Shown here in pieces: positions 19,993 through 30,805 of a DNA stretch of 64,000 nt. The notes under the pieces were generated by a model. It was not told the DNA's origin. It saw nothing but the letters and a program-made list of their open reading frames with translations, and did no database searches. The translations under genes and the position numbers were made by a program. The DNA is from DATKFM01 sp963851215 (GTDB lineage: Bacteria; Pseudomonadota; Alphaproteobacteria; Dongiales; Dongiaceae): positions 372,001 to 436,000 of the forward strand of contig CAWKOG010000016.1 of the NCBI GenBank assembly GCA_963851215.1. The letters are read 5' to 3'. Numbering within the stretch: position 1 is the first letter of the stretch; each line of letters begins with the position of its first letter.

Positions 19993-20724
19993 CGACCGAC
20001 TTCCTCCCGTACCCTGGCGCTTGATGCGGCCAGTTCACCCGGGCGGGTTAAATTCCGCCTGCTCGCCCTGGTTCCGGAAGCTAGACGGTAATCTTCTGAG
20101 GCATCATGATGTCATAAAAACCTATGGATGGAGGTAAAAAATCCGTCATGTAAGGTGTAACGTGTTCTGTGCGCTATCTGTGTACTACTAGTTTACACTT
20201 TTGTTGCGCTGACGCTGTATTGCGGACTTTCGGTGCCTATCCGCCATCCACACGCATTATCGAAAGCGGGTCTAGGGCGCAGAGTTCGGTGCAGCGATGT
20301 TTTCAGTCATGATTTTATCTCGGAATTGCCACGCGCTTTGGCTGACGGCTTCCGCATTCCGGCCTGGAGCTTGCCCCGTGACGAGTGCCCACCGCTCGAC
20401 ATTTACAATGTGTTTTTCAAGGAACTGGGGTATGACGGCTTCTTCTGCGTGCACAAGCACTCAGGACGCTTGGAACCGCTCCAAAAAGGGCACCCCGCAG
20501 GACAACGATATCTTTTGTGTTGAACGAGGCGTCGCGGACGATTTCAAGCGCAATCTCTTTGCCTAGTGCCGCTTCTCGCAAACATGATGCTTTGGGAGTG
20601 GCCGATCTCAGTTTTTGGTTTCGGATTCCGCACCGATCAAACCAATGTCCCGATGACACTCGCGACGCAACCTAGAACTGGTCGCTTCGGTCGATCGGTT
20701 TCAATTGCATCGTCGGCCAAGACC
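19993..20724. other. intergenic region upstream of divergent wcaJ-like and glycoside hydrolase genes
   Basis: 732 bases. The left part (20090-20215) is AT-rich for this window and probably holds promoters. The right part includes a short coding-like remnant (20389-20566, listed separately). No RNA gene or clear operator found. Confidence 0.4.
20389..20566 (+). pseudogene. possible C-terminal remnant of an FkbM-type methyltransferase
   Basis: The translated stretch PLDIYNVFFKELGYDGFF followed by HSGRLEPLQKGHPA resembles the C-terminal end of FkbM-family methyltransferases (a DVYxLLxELGY-type helix and then a basic tail). It runs to about 20510 in one frame and ends in a second frame (NDIFCVERGVADDF, stop at 20566). 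No start region, SAM-binding motif or earlier domain is found upstream, so it can only be a fragment. The match is by eye and weak. Confidence 0.3.
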
Positions 20725-23140
20725 ATGCGCTTTCGCAGCTCTCATTTGCTGACCGTCTTATTGTGCCTCACTTGGATCTCCTTCCTCGCTGCAGCCACGT
20801 CGGCTGATGCAGCCGAAACGTCGCGGAAGCTATCGGCGCAGCATGACCACATCGAGGATCCACATGGGCGCGAATATACCTAGCCGAAGCTGGTTTTGAA
20901 AAGCCCCATACATCATCGCCATCCGTAACGAGCCACCGTGACGTCCGGCCGGGCTTTGTCTATCAGATCGATGGCACTTTTTACGTGAATGCGGCGCCGA
21001 TCCGATTCTGGGGCGTCAACATGGGTTGGGGAGGGTCTTGGAAGCAAGGGGGTGACGCCCACAAATCTCTCACGCACGACGATCTGGATCAATCGTTGCC
21101 CGGCTAAAAGCTCTTGGGTTCAACGCCGTCCGGATCTTTCCACCCAGCAGCTTCTTCTTCGGCAACCTTCGAAACGGGCAGGATAGCAACTACGCCAAGG
21201 GCGACAGCTCATTAGTCGACAAGTTCGATTATTTTTTATACCGGCTGAAGCAGGAGGGCATGTATGCGTACATGTCCCTCAATCTGTTCGGACCGAGATC
21301 TGATGAAATGGAGCCGCTCTTTCAGGGTCCAGCGGATGAATTCGAAGCCTGGAAAACTGCGTCCGAGCAGTATGGCTGGCCGAATGTGATCGACAAGGCC
21401 TTCCTCGTGGACAGGACCTGGCAGCAAATAAAGGTCCAGAACATTCTGCGCGTTCTCCGTCACTACAACAAATGGACCGGAAAGCACTACTACGAAGATG
21501 AGGTTTTTGCTCTCTACGAATTGAACAACGAAGTCCGTTTTCCGGAGCGGATTCTCTCCGGCGAACTCGACAAGCGGCTGACGGGCAAGAAGAGTAGTGG
21601 CATGCCGGACTATTTTGAGGAACAGTTTCAGGATCTTTGGAACAGTTATCTGCTGCGAAAGTACGGTGACGATTCGAGGCTGCCCGGCAGCTATCTGAAG
21701 GCCGGGGAAAGTCTCTCAGACGGTTCCGTAAGACTCGCTCCGGCGCGCGGCGCCGAAGGATACATAGCCGATCGGGGTCGGGATTTCGCGCAGTTTGTGC
21801 TTGAGCACTGTGGCAGCGTTTACGACAAACTCTTCGCCGCAATTCGCGCTACGGCGCCCTCAGGTGTGGGCGCCAATGTTGCACCTATCAACGTAGACAG
21901 CATTTCGGCGGGTGGCGAAAACATCGCCAATGCCTACATCACGGCGCGCGGCGGGTTCAATGCCGGCAACGGGTACCAGCATCACCACTATACGCTCCGC
22001 GCCGACAAACGGCATCCCTATCATCCGTATGTTTCAATGCTGTCGCTACCGCCAGAACCTCATGATGTTTCAAAGGATGAGTACCATCAAAGAAACTCAA
22101 ACATGGCAATCGGAAGAATCCGAGGTCAGCCTTTTGTGATGTATGAAGGCATGACCATGACGCCAAATATCTTTAAGGCCGAGTATTTCATTGAACAAGC
22201 CGTTCTAGGTTCCTGGCAGAATCATGGCGGGTATTTTTTTTACAGCTATTCGATCAGAGGCCTTGCCGATGACTTGACGTGGTATCGGGGTCCCTTGATA
22301 TACAGCAATGAGAATGAATGGGGTACGTCCGGTGGATTTACGCGGGATGAAGTCATGCTGTCGGCGACATGGGCGGCTGGAGCAGCTTTCAGGAACTTCA
22401 GCATCGGCGCGGCAGCGAATCCGACCGTATTCTTGTTCGGCCGCGACGCGATTTTTGATCCGGATTGGCAGGGCCATGGCGTCGGAAAGGACGATTGGCA
22501 AAAGACCGCTCGAACCGCCATCAAGTACGGTGCCGAACTCGACTTTGAACCGGAGTCGCCATTTACGAAGCGGATAATGGGGTCTGTCCAGGATGGCGAC
22601 TTCACGGAAGCGGTTGCTCCAGGAAACGGCGAAATTATTTGGGACTGGCCGAACAGCAGGCTAATCGTTGATACGCCTCGCGCAAAGATCTATGCCGGTG
22701 TATTTCCAAACGACCGGCGCTTCACTTTTCGCGACGGAGTCATGATTGAGAATCTCAATCGGCCATGGGGGTTTTTTGTACTTGCATCAGACACGAATGA
22801 GCCCATAGCGGCGTCGAGCCGGATTTTCATGAGTTTGGTGCAAACAAGCGACAATTCAGGTTTCGAGATTGACCCCACGAGGCTTAGTACCGACCATCAG
22901 ACCCACCTCGGCTGGAAGAAGGCTACTGTTAGCACCGGGTCCCTACCCGTGATTGTCAATCGCATGTCTGCTGACATAACGCTGCCGTATCGTCCCGGGC
23001 GAGTTCTTATCAAGCGGGACTTTGATCTGAAACAAATCGGTCCTGTGGAGGATGCAAGCAGCAAGATCAGCCTCTCGGCAGATGAACCCGTTTTTCAATG
23101 GATTCTATTGGACGAGAAGAATGCCGAGTCCCAGCAATAG
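20725..23140 (+). CDS. secreted GH-A-clan glycoside hydrolase-like protein, two frameshifts
   Basis: Signal peptide at the start (MRFRSSHLLTVLLCLTW, then AAATSADA, likely cut before AETS). After a frame break near 20883 the reading continues with VYQIDGTFYVNAAPIRFWGV, and after another near 21100 with IVARLKALGFNAVRIFPPSS to the end; about 804 residues in all. The RFWGV and GFNAVR segments, ALYELNNEVRF (acid/base Glu) and PFVMYEGMT (likely nucleophile Glu) are as expected of a (beta/alpha)8 hydrolase such as GH5 or GH39 relatives. It is probably periplasmic or secreted and may trim or release the polysaccharide. The end lies 3 bp from the convergent kinase-like gene. Confidence 0.7.
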
Positions 23141-23143
23141 GCG

Positions 23144-23773
23144 TTAAGTTGAGCGGGAAATGTCTCGGCGATGGCTCACCTTGGAACCGTACTCCAATAT
23201 TAATTGCTTCACCGTCTGCACTACTTCCTCCAAGCTTTGTGACGCGTCAACAATCACTGCATCCCGAAAGCGGCTAACCAACTCGCGATACTGCTCGCAC
23301 TGCCTTACAATCTCTTCGAACGTCACTTCCTGCTTTCGACTGCGGATCAGCTCTGGTGATGCGTCAAGGAGGATCCACAAATCAGGGTTAGGCACCAGAT
23401 GACCAATTTGGCGTGCGAGCCAAATCGGTGCTCCATAGCGATAGCGTTTTGGATCGACCAGTATGTCGTGGTAATAGCGATCAAAAATGATCAGCGTGGA
23501 TTGCTGCCGCAAGCGCAACGACCACTTCCAAAGGTAGACCGTGCTGTAGTCACCAAGCAGGTACAGCAGCTTGACGGCTGACAAAATTGGGTGCCGAGCG
23601 TGGGAACTATGCGGGTTGACGACCGGCGGTCCGATTCGCGCTGTACCTAGGCCGAGTCTGGGCCGCAAATGAAAGACCCGGATCTGGGAGAATGCATCAG
23701 CGAGTCCACTCTGCAGGCGGTCGATTACGCTGCTTTTGCCGGTTCCATCTGGCCCAAGAATCACAACGATCAT
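23144..23773 (-). CDS. thymidylate-kinase-like P-loop protein
   Basis: About 209 residues. Begins MIVVILGPDGTGKSS (Walker A), with FDRYYHDILVDPKRYRYG in the middle, as in thymidylate kinases, and LWILLDASPELIRSRK near the end. In polysaccharide loci this family often sits next to glycosyltransferases, and the substrate is unproven. ATG 23773 is chosen over 23800 because its ATGA overlaps the stop of the upstream gene by 4 bp, which suggests translational coupling. Confidence 0.7.
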   Translation of the reverse strand: MIVVILGPDGTGKSSVIDRLQSGLADAFSQIRVFHLRPRLGLGTARIGPPVVNPHSSHARHPILSAVKLLYLLGDYSTVYLWKWSLRLRQQSTLIIFDRYYHDILVDPKRYRYGAPIWLARQIGHLVPNPDLWILLDASPELIRSRKQEVTFEEIVRQCEQYRELVSRFRDAVIVDASQSLEEVVQTVKQLILEYGSKVSHRRDISRST

Positions 23774-24711
23774 TGCGGGGAGTGCGCTTGTGGACGCCAT
23801 CTCTCGTTGAAATCGGAGAAACTCTCAACAATGAAGTCGAGTAGCTTAGCTTCATCGCGCACATCCACAGGCAATGCCTGCACTTCAGAGATGTCACTCC
23901 TTTTCTTGGTTAAGTAGACAAGACGCTGGATTGCCTGCAATGCCATTACGCGCCTGGGATCGTCATCATCAACACAGGCAAATCCCGTGAACACCTCGCT
24001 AAGGGAGCGCTTGGCCAGGGAAAGGAAATTCTCGGGATCTATCATTCCATCGAGCTGGTAGACGGGCGCCGCGGGATACTGGCGCCTGATGTTCCTCCGT
24101 CTGAGCCACCACCAGGAGTTCAACAGAAAGTTCGCCGGATGGCTGACAAAGAAGGCGGAGAACAGGGCGAGCCGGTCATTCCAAGCGAGATCACGACCGC
24201 CCGCTATCTGCAGTGCTGTACGACGCATCCACCACGGCAGCGTGGCAGGCTGGCGCACTTGCGAACATTTGATGCGCCAAGGTTCGCCTCCGATCAATGC
24301 CGGGATCATGCAACGCTTGAAGTAGCGCAACAGTGGATCGGTCGGAAATAGACCGCCTTCGTAAACCAGCTTGTGCCAGTCGGGCGAGAGACTCACGCTG
24401 ACCACGCGGACTGGATAGACGATATGCAGCTCAACCGTTTCGTATTTCTCTGTGATTCCGATGATCCGCATGCCCCAAATTGGACTGGGAAATACGATCC
24501 AGCGGAACCTACATTCATGCAGGCAGGAAACGAAGATCTTGCCCAAAAGATTGGCATCGGACCGGGAGCGGCAGGTGACATCGAGATCCCGGCCGATTTG
24601 GGCAGGATAGCCCTCGATCCCGCTAAGCACGGCCCAACCGACCGTCGCGTCGTTAGCCGCCCGCGCGAATCGTTCATAAAAATTTGTCCTCAGTCTCTCC
24701 GACGCGGTCAC
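23770..24711 (-). CDS. uncharacterised protein, possibly nucleotidyltransferase-like
   Basis: 313 residues. The N-terminal part has VGWAVLSGIEGYPAQIGRDLDV, which resembles the G-G/S...DxD strand of minimal nucleotidyltransferases, followed by a conserved acidic-aromatic region and a Trp/Arg-rich middle. GTG start at 24711 is preceded by GGAGG. It is translationally coupled to the thymidylate-kinase-like gene, so the two products probably act together. I do not recognise a named family with confidence. Confidence 0.45.
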   Translation of the reverse strand: MTASERLRTNFYERFARAANDATVGWAVLSGIEGYPAQIGRDLDVTCRSRSDANLLGKIFVSCLHECRFRWIVFPSPIWGMRIIGITEKYETVELHIVYPVRVVSVSLSPDWHKLVYEGGLFPTDPLLRYFKRCMIPALIGGEPWRIKCSQVRQPATLPWWMRRTALQIAGGRDLAWNDRLALFSAFFVSHPANFLLNSWWWLRRRNIRRQYPAAPVYQLDGMIDPENFLSLAKRSLSEVFTGFACVDDDDPRRVMALQAIQRLVYLTKKRSDISEVQALPVDVRDEAKLLDFIVESFSDFNERWRPQAHSPQ

Positions 24712-24756
24712 CGCGATACGCCTCCAGTGAGATACGTCGCCCCGATTGCCTCGAGC

Positions 24757-25885
24757 TCAGTGCGCAGCGATCGCGCGATACTCTGAACAAAGCTCGCCCA
24801 CAACTTTCGGCCAGCTAAATTTCGTCTTCGACAATTGCCGTGCACACAGCCCCATGTCGTCGAGGCTCTTGTCACTCAGACCGGCAATCCTACGAAGGCC
24901 TTCAGCAATCGCATCGATATTGCCATCCACAATGACACCAGCACCGGCCGCGCTCACTTCTTCCGCCAAATTCGTGCCCGGCGTAATCAGGACCGGCCGA
25001 CCAATGGCCATAGCCTCCAGCAGCGCGAATGGCATTCCCTCCCAACGCGATACATGTATGAAGAGCTTAGCTTGCGACAATAGGCGCCATTTCTCTTCGC
25101 CGTAGACTGGGACCAACAAAGACGACTCTGTCGGCAATGTCTAATGCGCGCGCCATAGCTGTCAACTCGGCTCGGCCACCCCGAAAATCGGGCCCCGCCA
25201 TGACCAGCCTGGGCATTTCGGGCATTTTTGCCCGTGCTTTGGCGTAGCCTTCAGAAGCAGATCAAGTCCCTTTTGATCCAATGCCAACCGTCCGAGATAC
25301 AACAGGTCCGACTGCCGCAATGGTCGCTTCGGCCTTCCGGTCGAAGATCTCATCGTCGATCCCGTTAGGGATGTAGCGAACCGGGACGTCCAGCTGCAGG
25401 TTTGCAATAGCCTCCCTTTCGGGAAGGCTCACCGCGTGGATCATCCGCGCCTTCCGCAGATAGGAGCGTTCCCACAGCTTGAACCAGATCGCTTTGCCCA
25501 AGCGATTGCGGCCCTTGAGAACCAATTTGTCATAGCCGCCATTCGGCGTGACGACATAAGGGATCCCAAGCTTTGCAAGCTGCAGATTCTCGCGCATGAA
25601 GACAGAGTGGAAATGGAGAATTTCAACCGATGAAGCGCGATCCGAAGCAAACCGCTTGGCTTCCCTGCTAAGAAAGCAAAACCCCTTTCCAATTCTGCGG
25701 ACAGGGATATCGCGAATGGTGATGCCATCCTCATTGCGCTCGCGAACCGTCTCAGTCCGATGAGTTGGATGCCATACCTCGATATCGATGCCATGCGCCG
25801 GCAAATGCCGAACCAATCCGGCGATAGTTTTGTCGACTCCATTCGGGCTGTCCGGCTTGTAGTTGCCGATGTGCATCACGCGCAT
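24757..25885 (-). CDS. GT4-family glycosyltransferase, three frameshifts
   Basis: About 376 residues once three one-base shifts are bridged (about 25335, 25247 and 25117). Recovered segments in order: MRVMHIGNYKPDSPNGVDKT; HFHSVFMRENLQLA; RYIPNGIDDEIF; LLYLGRLALDQKGLDLLL; MPRLVMAGPDFRGG; VYGEEKWRLLSQAKLFIHVS; WEGMPFALLEAMAIGRPVL (EX7E). All are typical of family 4 transferases. The ATG at 25885 follows the stop of the upstream sulfotransferase gene by one base. It is part of a minus-strand run galE-flippase-sulfotransferase-GT4-unknown-kinase. Confidence 0.8.
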
Positions 25886-25886
25886 G

Positions 25887-26660
25887 TTATTTGTTGGCGT
25901 ATAATTCAAAGTAGTCATAGAGTTCCTGAGATCTCTGGAAAAGCCTGGTTGCCTGCAAGCGCTCGAATTCCACCTTTAGCGCCGATCGATGCTTCTCCCG
26001 ATGACTCGGGTGATCCGGGATTGTCTCAATGAATTTTCTATCCGGTAGGCGCTGATATGCAACATCCTCCAACATTTTGAATACACGCTCGGTGTTCTCT
26101 TTGGTGTGATCAAATCTTTCAAAATTCGTACCAAACCTTGCATTGACTCTCCCGATAACAGCACCAAGGTCGTTTGTAACCTGTCCGAAAGTAGCAATAG
26201 TGCACTTTTCGGCGTACGGCCGAATGAAATGGTGATACCTTACATAGCCCCTCAAGAGTTGCCGTAGCCCTAGACGTGGGTGTGTCATCTTCCACGCCAC
26301 TATTGCATCTTTAGGTCTGCGAACAATAACAAGCGTCGGAATTCGCAACTTTGCCGCTTGAATGACCTGTGCTGGCGCATGCATGTGGCACGCGGTTACC
26401 GTCCTCTGCCGCTGGGCATAGTTAAATGCAGCGCAGGAAAACGTGTTACCAGAGCGCGGAAAACCCTCAATTACAATCTTTGTGTCTTGAGAAATAAATC
26501 GTGAGTTGTTTCTTCCGAGCCAGCGCAAAACTGGTAGGTACACGCTTGGGTACGCACCAAAGAAACTTCGAAGTTCGTAACGCAATTGTGTAGTTAGAGT
26601 GTTCAATCGCCACTCCCTCTGCAGGTAGACGCTGCGTGTCACTTGTGTTCCACGGCTCAC
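25887..26660 (-). CDS. sulfotransferase-family protein
   Basis: 257 residues. VIEGFPRSGNTFSCAAF near residue 65 is the 5'-phosphosulfate-binding P-loop of sulfotransferases, and TLVIVRRPKDAIVAWKM near 112 is the 3'-phosphate-binding segment (RRPxDA). It should move sulfate from PAPS to a hydroxyl, here most likely on a sugar of the exported polysaccharide. The start is uncertain: GTG 26660 is used, but an ATG at 26664 in another frame suggests a possible indel at the very 5' end. No PAPS synthesis genes lie in the window. Confidence 0.7.
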   Translation of the reverse strand: MSRGTQVTRSVYLQREWRLNTLTTQLRYELRSFFGAYPSVYLPVLRWLGRNNSRFISQDTKIVIEGFPRSGNTFSCAAFNYAQRQRTVTACHMHAPAQVIQAAKLRIPTLVIVRRPKDAIVAWKMTHPRLGLRQLLRGYVRYHHFIRPYAEKCTIATFGQVTNDLGAVIGRVNARFGTNFERFDHTKENTERVFKMLEDVAYQRLPDRKFIETIPDHPSHREKHRSALKVEFERLQATRLFQRSQELYDYFELYANK

Positions 26661-26755
26661 TCATGCCCTAAGCCTCATGCGCGCTCCAGTGAGCAAAGAG
26701 TGTCATCCCAATCGACTTCTTGCTTCGCAATAGGAGATTATTCTCTTTTGAGAAT

Positions 26756-28073
26756 TTATCGAAATGCTTTTGTGGTCCAACCTGTAGCATCGATCTGCTT
26801 GGCAAGCCGAACATACCAAATGAGCAGGATCACGACTACAAACTCTGAGAATAGGAGACCGATGATCGCTCCAACCTCTGCCGCGATCGAGCGGCGCCGA
26901 CGCCGAAGGTTACCGCTGCCAAGGCACCGGCAAATGTCGCCGAGAACACGTGTTTGGGCTTTTCAATCGCGCCAAGATCGAGCTGAGGACTGATGATACC
27001 GAATGCACAATAAGCAGAATCGCAAATAGCCAGATTAAGTTCCTATAGTCGTCATACTGACCGGCGTATATCAATCGGATAAGTTCCTCTTGGAACACAA
27101 TCAAGCCCGTTCCGTATAGAACTGCGCTTAACACGAAGAAAACCATGCAAAGGAGAGCTTTTTCTTGCAGCGTACCGCTGTTTCGAGCTCGTGCGAAAAT
27201 GGGTACAATGATTACGCTAAGCGAATGCTGCATGAAACTGATGGGCATAGTTAGGTTCACAAGAGCACGCAACGCGGCGGTTGCCTCCAAGCCACCCCAA
27301 ATGGGAAGAACAAAGAAGAACAGGTTGTTACGCGCAGCTACAAGTAAGCGAGCAGGCAGCATCCAACGCGCGTAGCGCCAATGCTCGACTGCAACTTCAC
27401 GCGAAAAGGCTCCAAATAAGCTTTCGTCGAACTTCGGGCGCTGTTGGATCGCCAACCAGATTGCGACGACTAGGCTCGCAACTGCCATCAGAAATCAACG
27501 CGGTTGTAGGTGACAGAACCTCGAGGCGGTAGAGGACGAAAGTGCCCGCTAGGACCAAACCCAAGTAGACTGCGCCTGCTCCAGCGGCTCGCTTAGCCTG
27601 CAATTGTACGTATCCGGATTGTCGAAGAAGCCACAATTGCAGTATGAACGGCCCTGCCGCCGCCAATGCAAATAGCACCTCACCGATTTCGTGTGATCCC
27701 CATAGCAGAAACCCGGCCCCAGCCAATGCGAGGCCAATCGAAACTAAGAGGGACAGCGCCATCTGACCCTTTATTAGAAGTCCCAAATATGCCGCGTAGC
27801 TATCTCGATAGCGATTTGGTCCAAACACCAGGAGGGGTCCGATAACGAGCGAGGACTGCGCAGCTGCTATCACTAGGAAAATCGAGAAGGCGATGGCAAA
27901 TGCGCCATAGTCCTCAACGCTCATCCATCGCGCGAGTGTGACGTTCAAGCAAAATTGGAGAGCGCAAAAAGACCGCGGTCGATGAGCGTCCAGGTGCCTC
28001 GGCTGATCCATCTGCTCCACTTGCCATTACGCAAGAGCGCAGTCACGCGATCGCGTATCGGCAGTTCGCTCAA
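26756..28073 (-). CDS. Wzx-like polysaccharide flippase (MATE/PST fold), three frameshifts
   Basis: Roughly 438 residues with many hydrophobic segments. Order of recovered pieces: TWTLIDRGLFALSNFA, then ALNVTLARWMSVEDYGAFA (shift about 27950), then MAVASLVVAIWLAIQQRP (shift about 27487), then KPKHVFSATFAGALAAVTF, then IAAEVGAIIGLLFSEFVVVI to the stop at 26756 (shift about 26893). WTLIDRGLFALSNF and the Leu/Ala-rich segments fit PST-type flippases that turn lipid-linked repeat units to the periplasm. The start is probably TTG 28073, overlapping the galE stop; this is inferred. Confidence 0.65.
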
Positions 28074-29062
28074 CGGATCGCCTCTGCGATCAGGCGATTT
28101 TTCCATTGCCAGGCTGTACGCACCATTGCCTCGATCTCCGGGAACTCAGGGCGCCAGCCAAGCGTCGCCCGTGCCTTTGTCGCATCGGCCACCATTACGG
28201 ACGAGTCGCCCGGCCGCTTGGGTCCGTATGCCAGCGGGACCTTCCGGCCGCAGATTCGTTCCACGGCAGTAATCACCTCAAGTACGGAGTGCCCCCGCTC
28301 CGTGCCGAGATTGAGAGCCAGGCTCTCGCCGCCGGACATCAAATGCTCCAGCGCCATCAGGTGAGCGCTGGCAAGATCCGTGACATGGACGTAATCGCGG
28401 ATCGCGGTGCCATCCGCCGTCGGATAGTCGTTGCCGAACACCGTCAGCGGCTCCCGTCCTGTGGCTGCCGCATGGAGAGCCAAGGGAATGAGATGCGTCT
28501 CCGGAGCATGGGCCTCGCCAATCTCACCTGCAGGATCGGCGCCGGCAGCATTGAAGTAGCGCAAGGAAATCCAGGCGAGATTGTACGCCGTGGCAAAATC
28601 CTTTAGCACGCGCTCAACCATGAGCTTGCTTGCACCATAGGGACTTGTCGGTTCCTGTGGATGGTTCTCGGAAATTGGCACTGCCCGGGGGAAACCATAG
28701 GTGGCGCAAGTACTGGAAAGCACGAATTTATTGATATGGTAGCGGCGCATGACTTCAAGCAAGGAAAGGGTGCCGCCGACATTCGTTGCATAGTAGAGCG
28801 CCGGCTCCGCCACGGATTCGCCAACATAGCAATAGGCGGCGAAGTGCATGACCGCAATTGGCTGATGCTTCGCCATGACCTCACTGAGGCGGGAGGTATC
28901 GCAGATATCTCCCCGCTCCAGCGGACCCCATTTGACTGCCCAGGCATTCCCTCGCGATAGGTTGTCATAAGACACGGGTATATACCCGGCTTTGCTCAGT
29001 GCTTTGCAAACGTGACTGCCGATATATCCTGCGCCACCCGTTACGAGTACTGTATCTGCCAT
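28070..29062 (-). CDS. galE: UDP-glucose 4-epimerase
   Basis: 330 residues, intact. VLVTGGAGYIGSHVCKAL (NAD loop), MHFAAYCYVGESV, SSTCATYG, SPYGASKLMVERVL (YxxxK), LRYFNAAGADP and DGTAIRDYVHVTDLA are all diagnostic of GalE. It interconverts UDP-glucose and UDP-galactose, supplying galactose for the polymer. AGGA precedes the ATG at 29062. It is the first gene of a long minus-strand run ending with the thymidylate-kinase-like gene. Confidence 0.92.
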   Translation of the reverse strand: MADTVLVTGGAGYIGSHVCKALSKAGYIPVSYDNLSRGNAWAVKWGPLERGDICDTSRLSEVMAKHQPIAVMHFAAYCYVGESVAEPALYYATNVGGTLSLLEVMRRYHINKFVLSSTCATYGFPRAVPISENHPQEPTSPYGASKLMVERVLKDFATAYNLAWISLRYFNAAGADPAGEIGEAHAPETHLIPLALHAAATGREPLTVFGNDYPTADGTAIRDYVHVTDLASAHLMALEHLMSGGESLALNLGTERGHSVLEVITAVERICGRKVPLAYGPKRPGDSSVMVADATKARATLGWRPEFPEIEAMVRTAWQWKNRLIAEAIR

Positions 29063-29237
29063 CGTTTCCTACAGGCCGTCTCGCAGCCATTCCACGCAAT
29101 CTAGCCGCCTGAAGTTTGGATCTTTCCAGTCCGCGACCGATCGAGGCACCCGAACCAACCACGGTAGATTGCCATCGCCTTTTGCATAGCAAACTTGTAC
29201 ATTTCAAAAGCGAAGGCGCAAACAACAAAGATACCGC

Positions 29238-30674
29238 ATGGCTGACGCAGCGCGCCAGAAAATTTACCCAGTTTTGCTGTGTGGCGGCAGTGGAACACGG
29301 CTGTGGCCGCTCTCACGCACGATGCTTCCAAAGCAGTTCCTGCAGCTGGTGTCGGATCGCTCGATGATTCAAGACACGGTTGCAAGGCTTGGTGACCGGA
29401 GCCGTTTCAATCCGCCGCTTGTCATATGCAACCAAGAACATCGTTACCTTGTCGCCGAACAGCTGCGCCAGATAGCCGTGACTGCGGGGCAGATCCTGCT
29501 TGAACCGGTTGGCCGGGGCACGGCGCCGGCTGCTGCAATTGCCGCAATAACGTTGGTAAACCGCGATCCTGATGCGCTGCTTCTCGTTCTACCGTCGGAT
29601 CACGTGATCAGGGACTATGCGGCGTTCAACGACGCCATCGAAATCGCCGCACGCGCTGCAATGACGGGCGCTCTGACGACTTTCGGAATCAAGCCGACGG
29701 CCCCGGAGACAGGCTACGGTTACATGAGGAAGGGAGCGCCGATTGACGGCACACCCGGTAGCTACAGGATTGCGCAGTTCATCGAGAAACCGGATCGCAG
29801 TACCGCGGAGCGTTTGCTTGCAGGTGAAGCATGCTTGTGGAACAGCGGTATGTTCATGTTCCGGGCGTCAACGTATCTTGAGGAACTCAAACGGCTGCAT
29901 CCCGCAATCTCGCAAGCCTGTGTCGCCGCGGTTGCTGGCGGACGGAGTGAGCACGAGTTCTACATGGTGGGCATGGACGCATTCGTTAACTGTCCGAGCC
30001 TTTCGATTGATCACGCCGTAATGGAGGTGACTTCGCGGGGCGCGGTCGTACCGGTCGATATAGGCTGGAGCGACGTTGGCTCATGGTCCGAGCTTTGGAA
30101 AATCAGCACGAGGAATCATGACGGAAACGTGGAGCAAGGCGATGTAGTTACCGAGAGCACTCGGAATTGTTACGTCCGGTCCGAAGGGCCGCTAGTTGCA
30201 ACGTTGGGTATGGCTGACACTATCATTGTAGCAACGGCAGATGCGGTGCTGGTCGTGCCGTGCGACCGTGGACAAGAGGTCAAGCGAATCGTCGAGCGGC
30301 TCATAGCGGAAAAGCGACCGGAGGGAAGCGCCCATCGCCTTGTCCACAGACCTTGGGGCAGTTTCCACGTCACCGATATGGATGATGGTTTTCAGGTCAA
30401 GCGGCTTGTGGTGAACCCTGGCGCCAAACTTTCACTGCAGAAGCATCACCATCGGGCCGAGCATTGGATCGTTGTGCGCGGTACGGCTCTCGTCACCCGC
30501 GGAGAAGAAACCTTCGTGCTCTCGGAAAACGAGTCAACCCATATTCCCCTTGGCGTGGTGCATCGTCTCGAAAATCCCGGTAAGTCGCCACTGCATCTCG
30601 TCGAGGTTCAATACGGCGCCTATCTTGGAGAGGACGATATCGTTCGCTTCAGCGACTTATATGGGCGGCAGTAG
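29238..30674 (+). CDS. manC: mannose-1-phosphate guanylyltransferase/mannose-6-phosphate isomerase
   Basis: 478 residues, intact. The N-terminal nucleotidyltransferase signature CGGSGTRLWPLSRTMLPKQF is followed by FGIKPTAPETGYGYM, QFIEKPD, NSGMFMF and the C-terminal cupin isomerase domain with PWGSFHVTDM, LSLQKHHHRAEHWIVV and HIPLGVVHRLENPG (metal-binding His). A bifunctional ManC/AlgA-type enzyme that makes GDP-mannose from mannose-1-phosphate and fructose-6-phosphate. GDP-mannose would feed mannosyltransferases and the GDP-mannose 3,5-epimerase-like gene nearby. Confidence 0.92.
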   Translation: MADAARQKIYPVLLCGGSGTRLWPLSRTMLPKQFLQLVSDRSMIQDTVARLGDRSRFNPPLVICNQEHRYLVAEQLRQIAVTAGQILLEPVGRGTAPAAAIAAITLVNRDPDALLLVLPSDHVIRDYAAFNDAIEIAARAAMTGALTTFGIKPTAPETGYGYMRKGAPIDGTPGSYRIAQFIEKPDRSTAERLLAGEACLWNSGMFMFRASTYLEELKRLHPAISQACVAAVAGGRSEHEFYMVGMDAFVNCPSLSIDHAVMEVTSRGAVVPVDIGWSDVGSWSELWKISTRNHDGNVEQGDVVTESTRNCYVRSEGPLVATLGMADTIIVATADAVLVVPCDRGQEVKRIVERLIAEKRPEGSAHRLVHRPWGSFHVTDMDDGFQVKRLVVNPGAKLSLQKHHHRAEHWIVVRGTALVTRGEETFVLSENESTHIPLGVVHRLENPGKSPLHLVEVQYGAYLGEDDIVRFSDLYGRQ

Positions 30675-30805
30675 TAGGCTGCACCGATTGCGGAAGCAGT
30701 CGAGTGGTTTCTTCCCGACCGGTCAGTCACCTGTCACATGTTTCTGTGAACTAGCAGATCATGCGCTGACTGGCGTCCTGTTGTTCCGCTTTCAGCAAAC
30801 GGATA

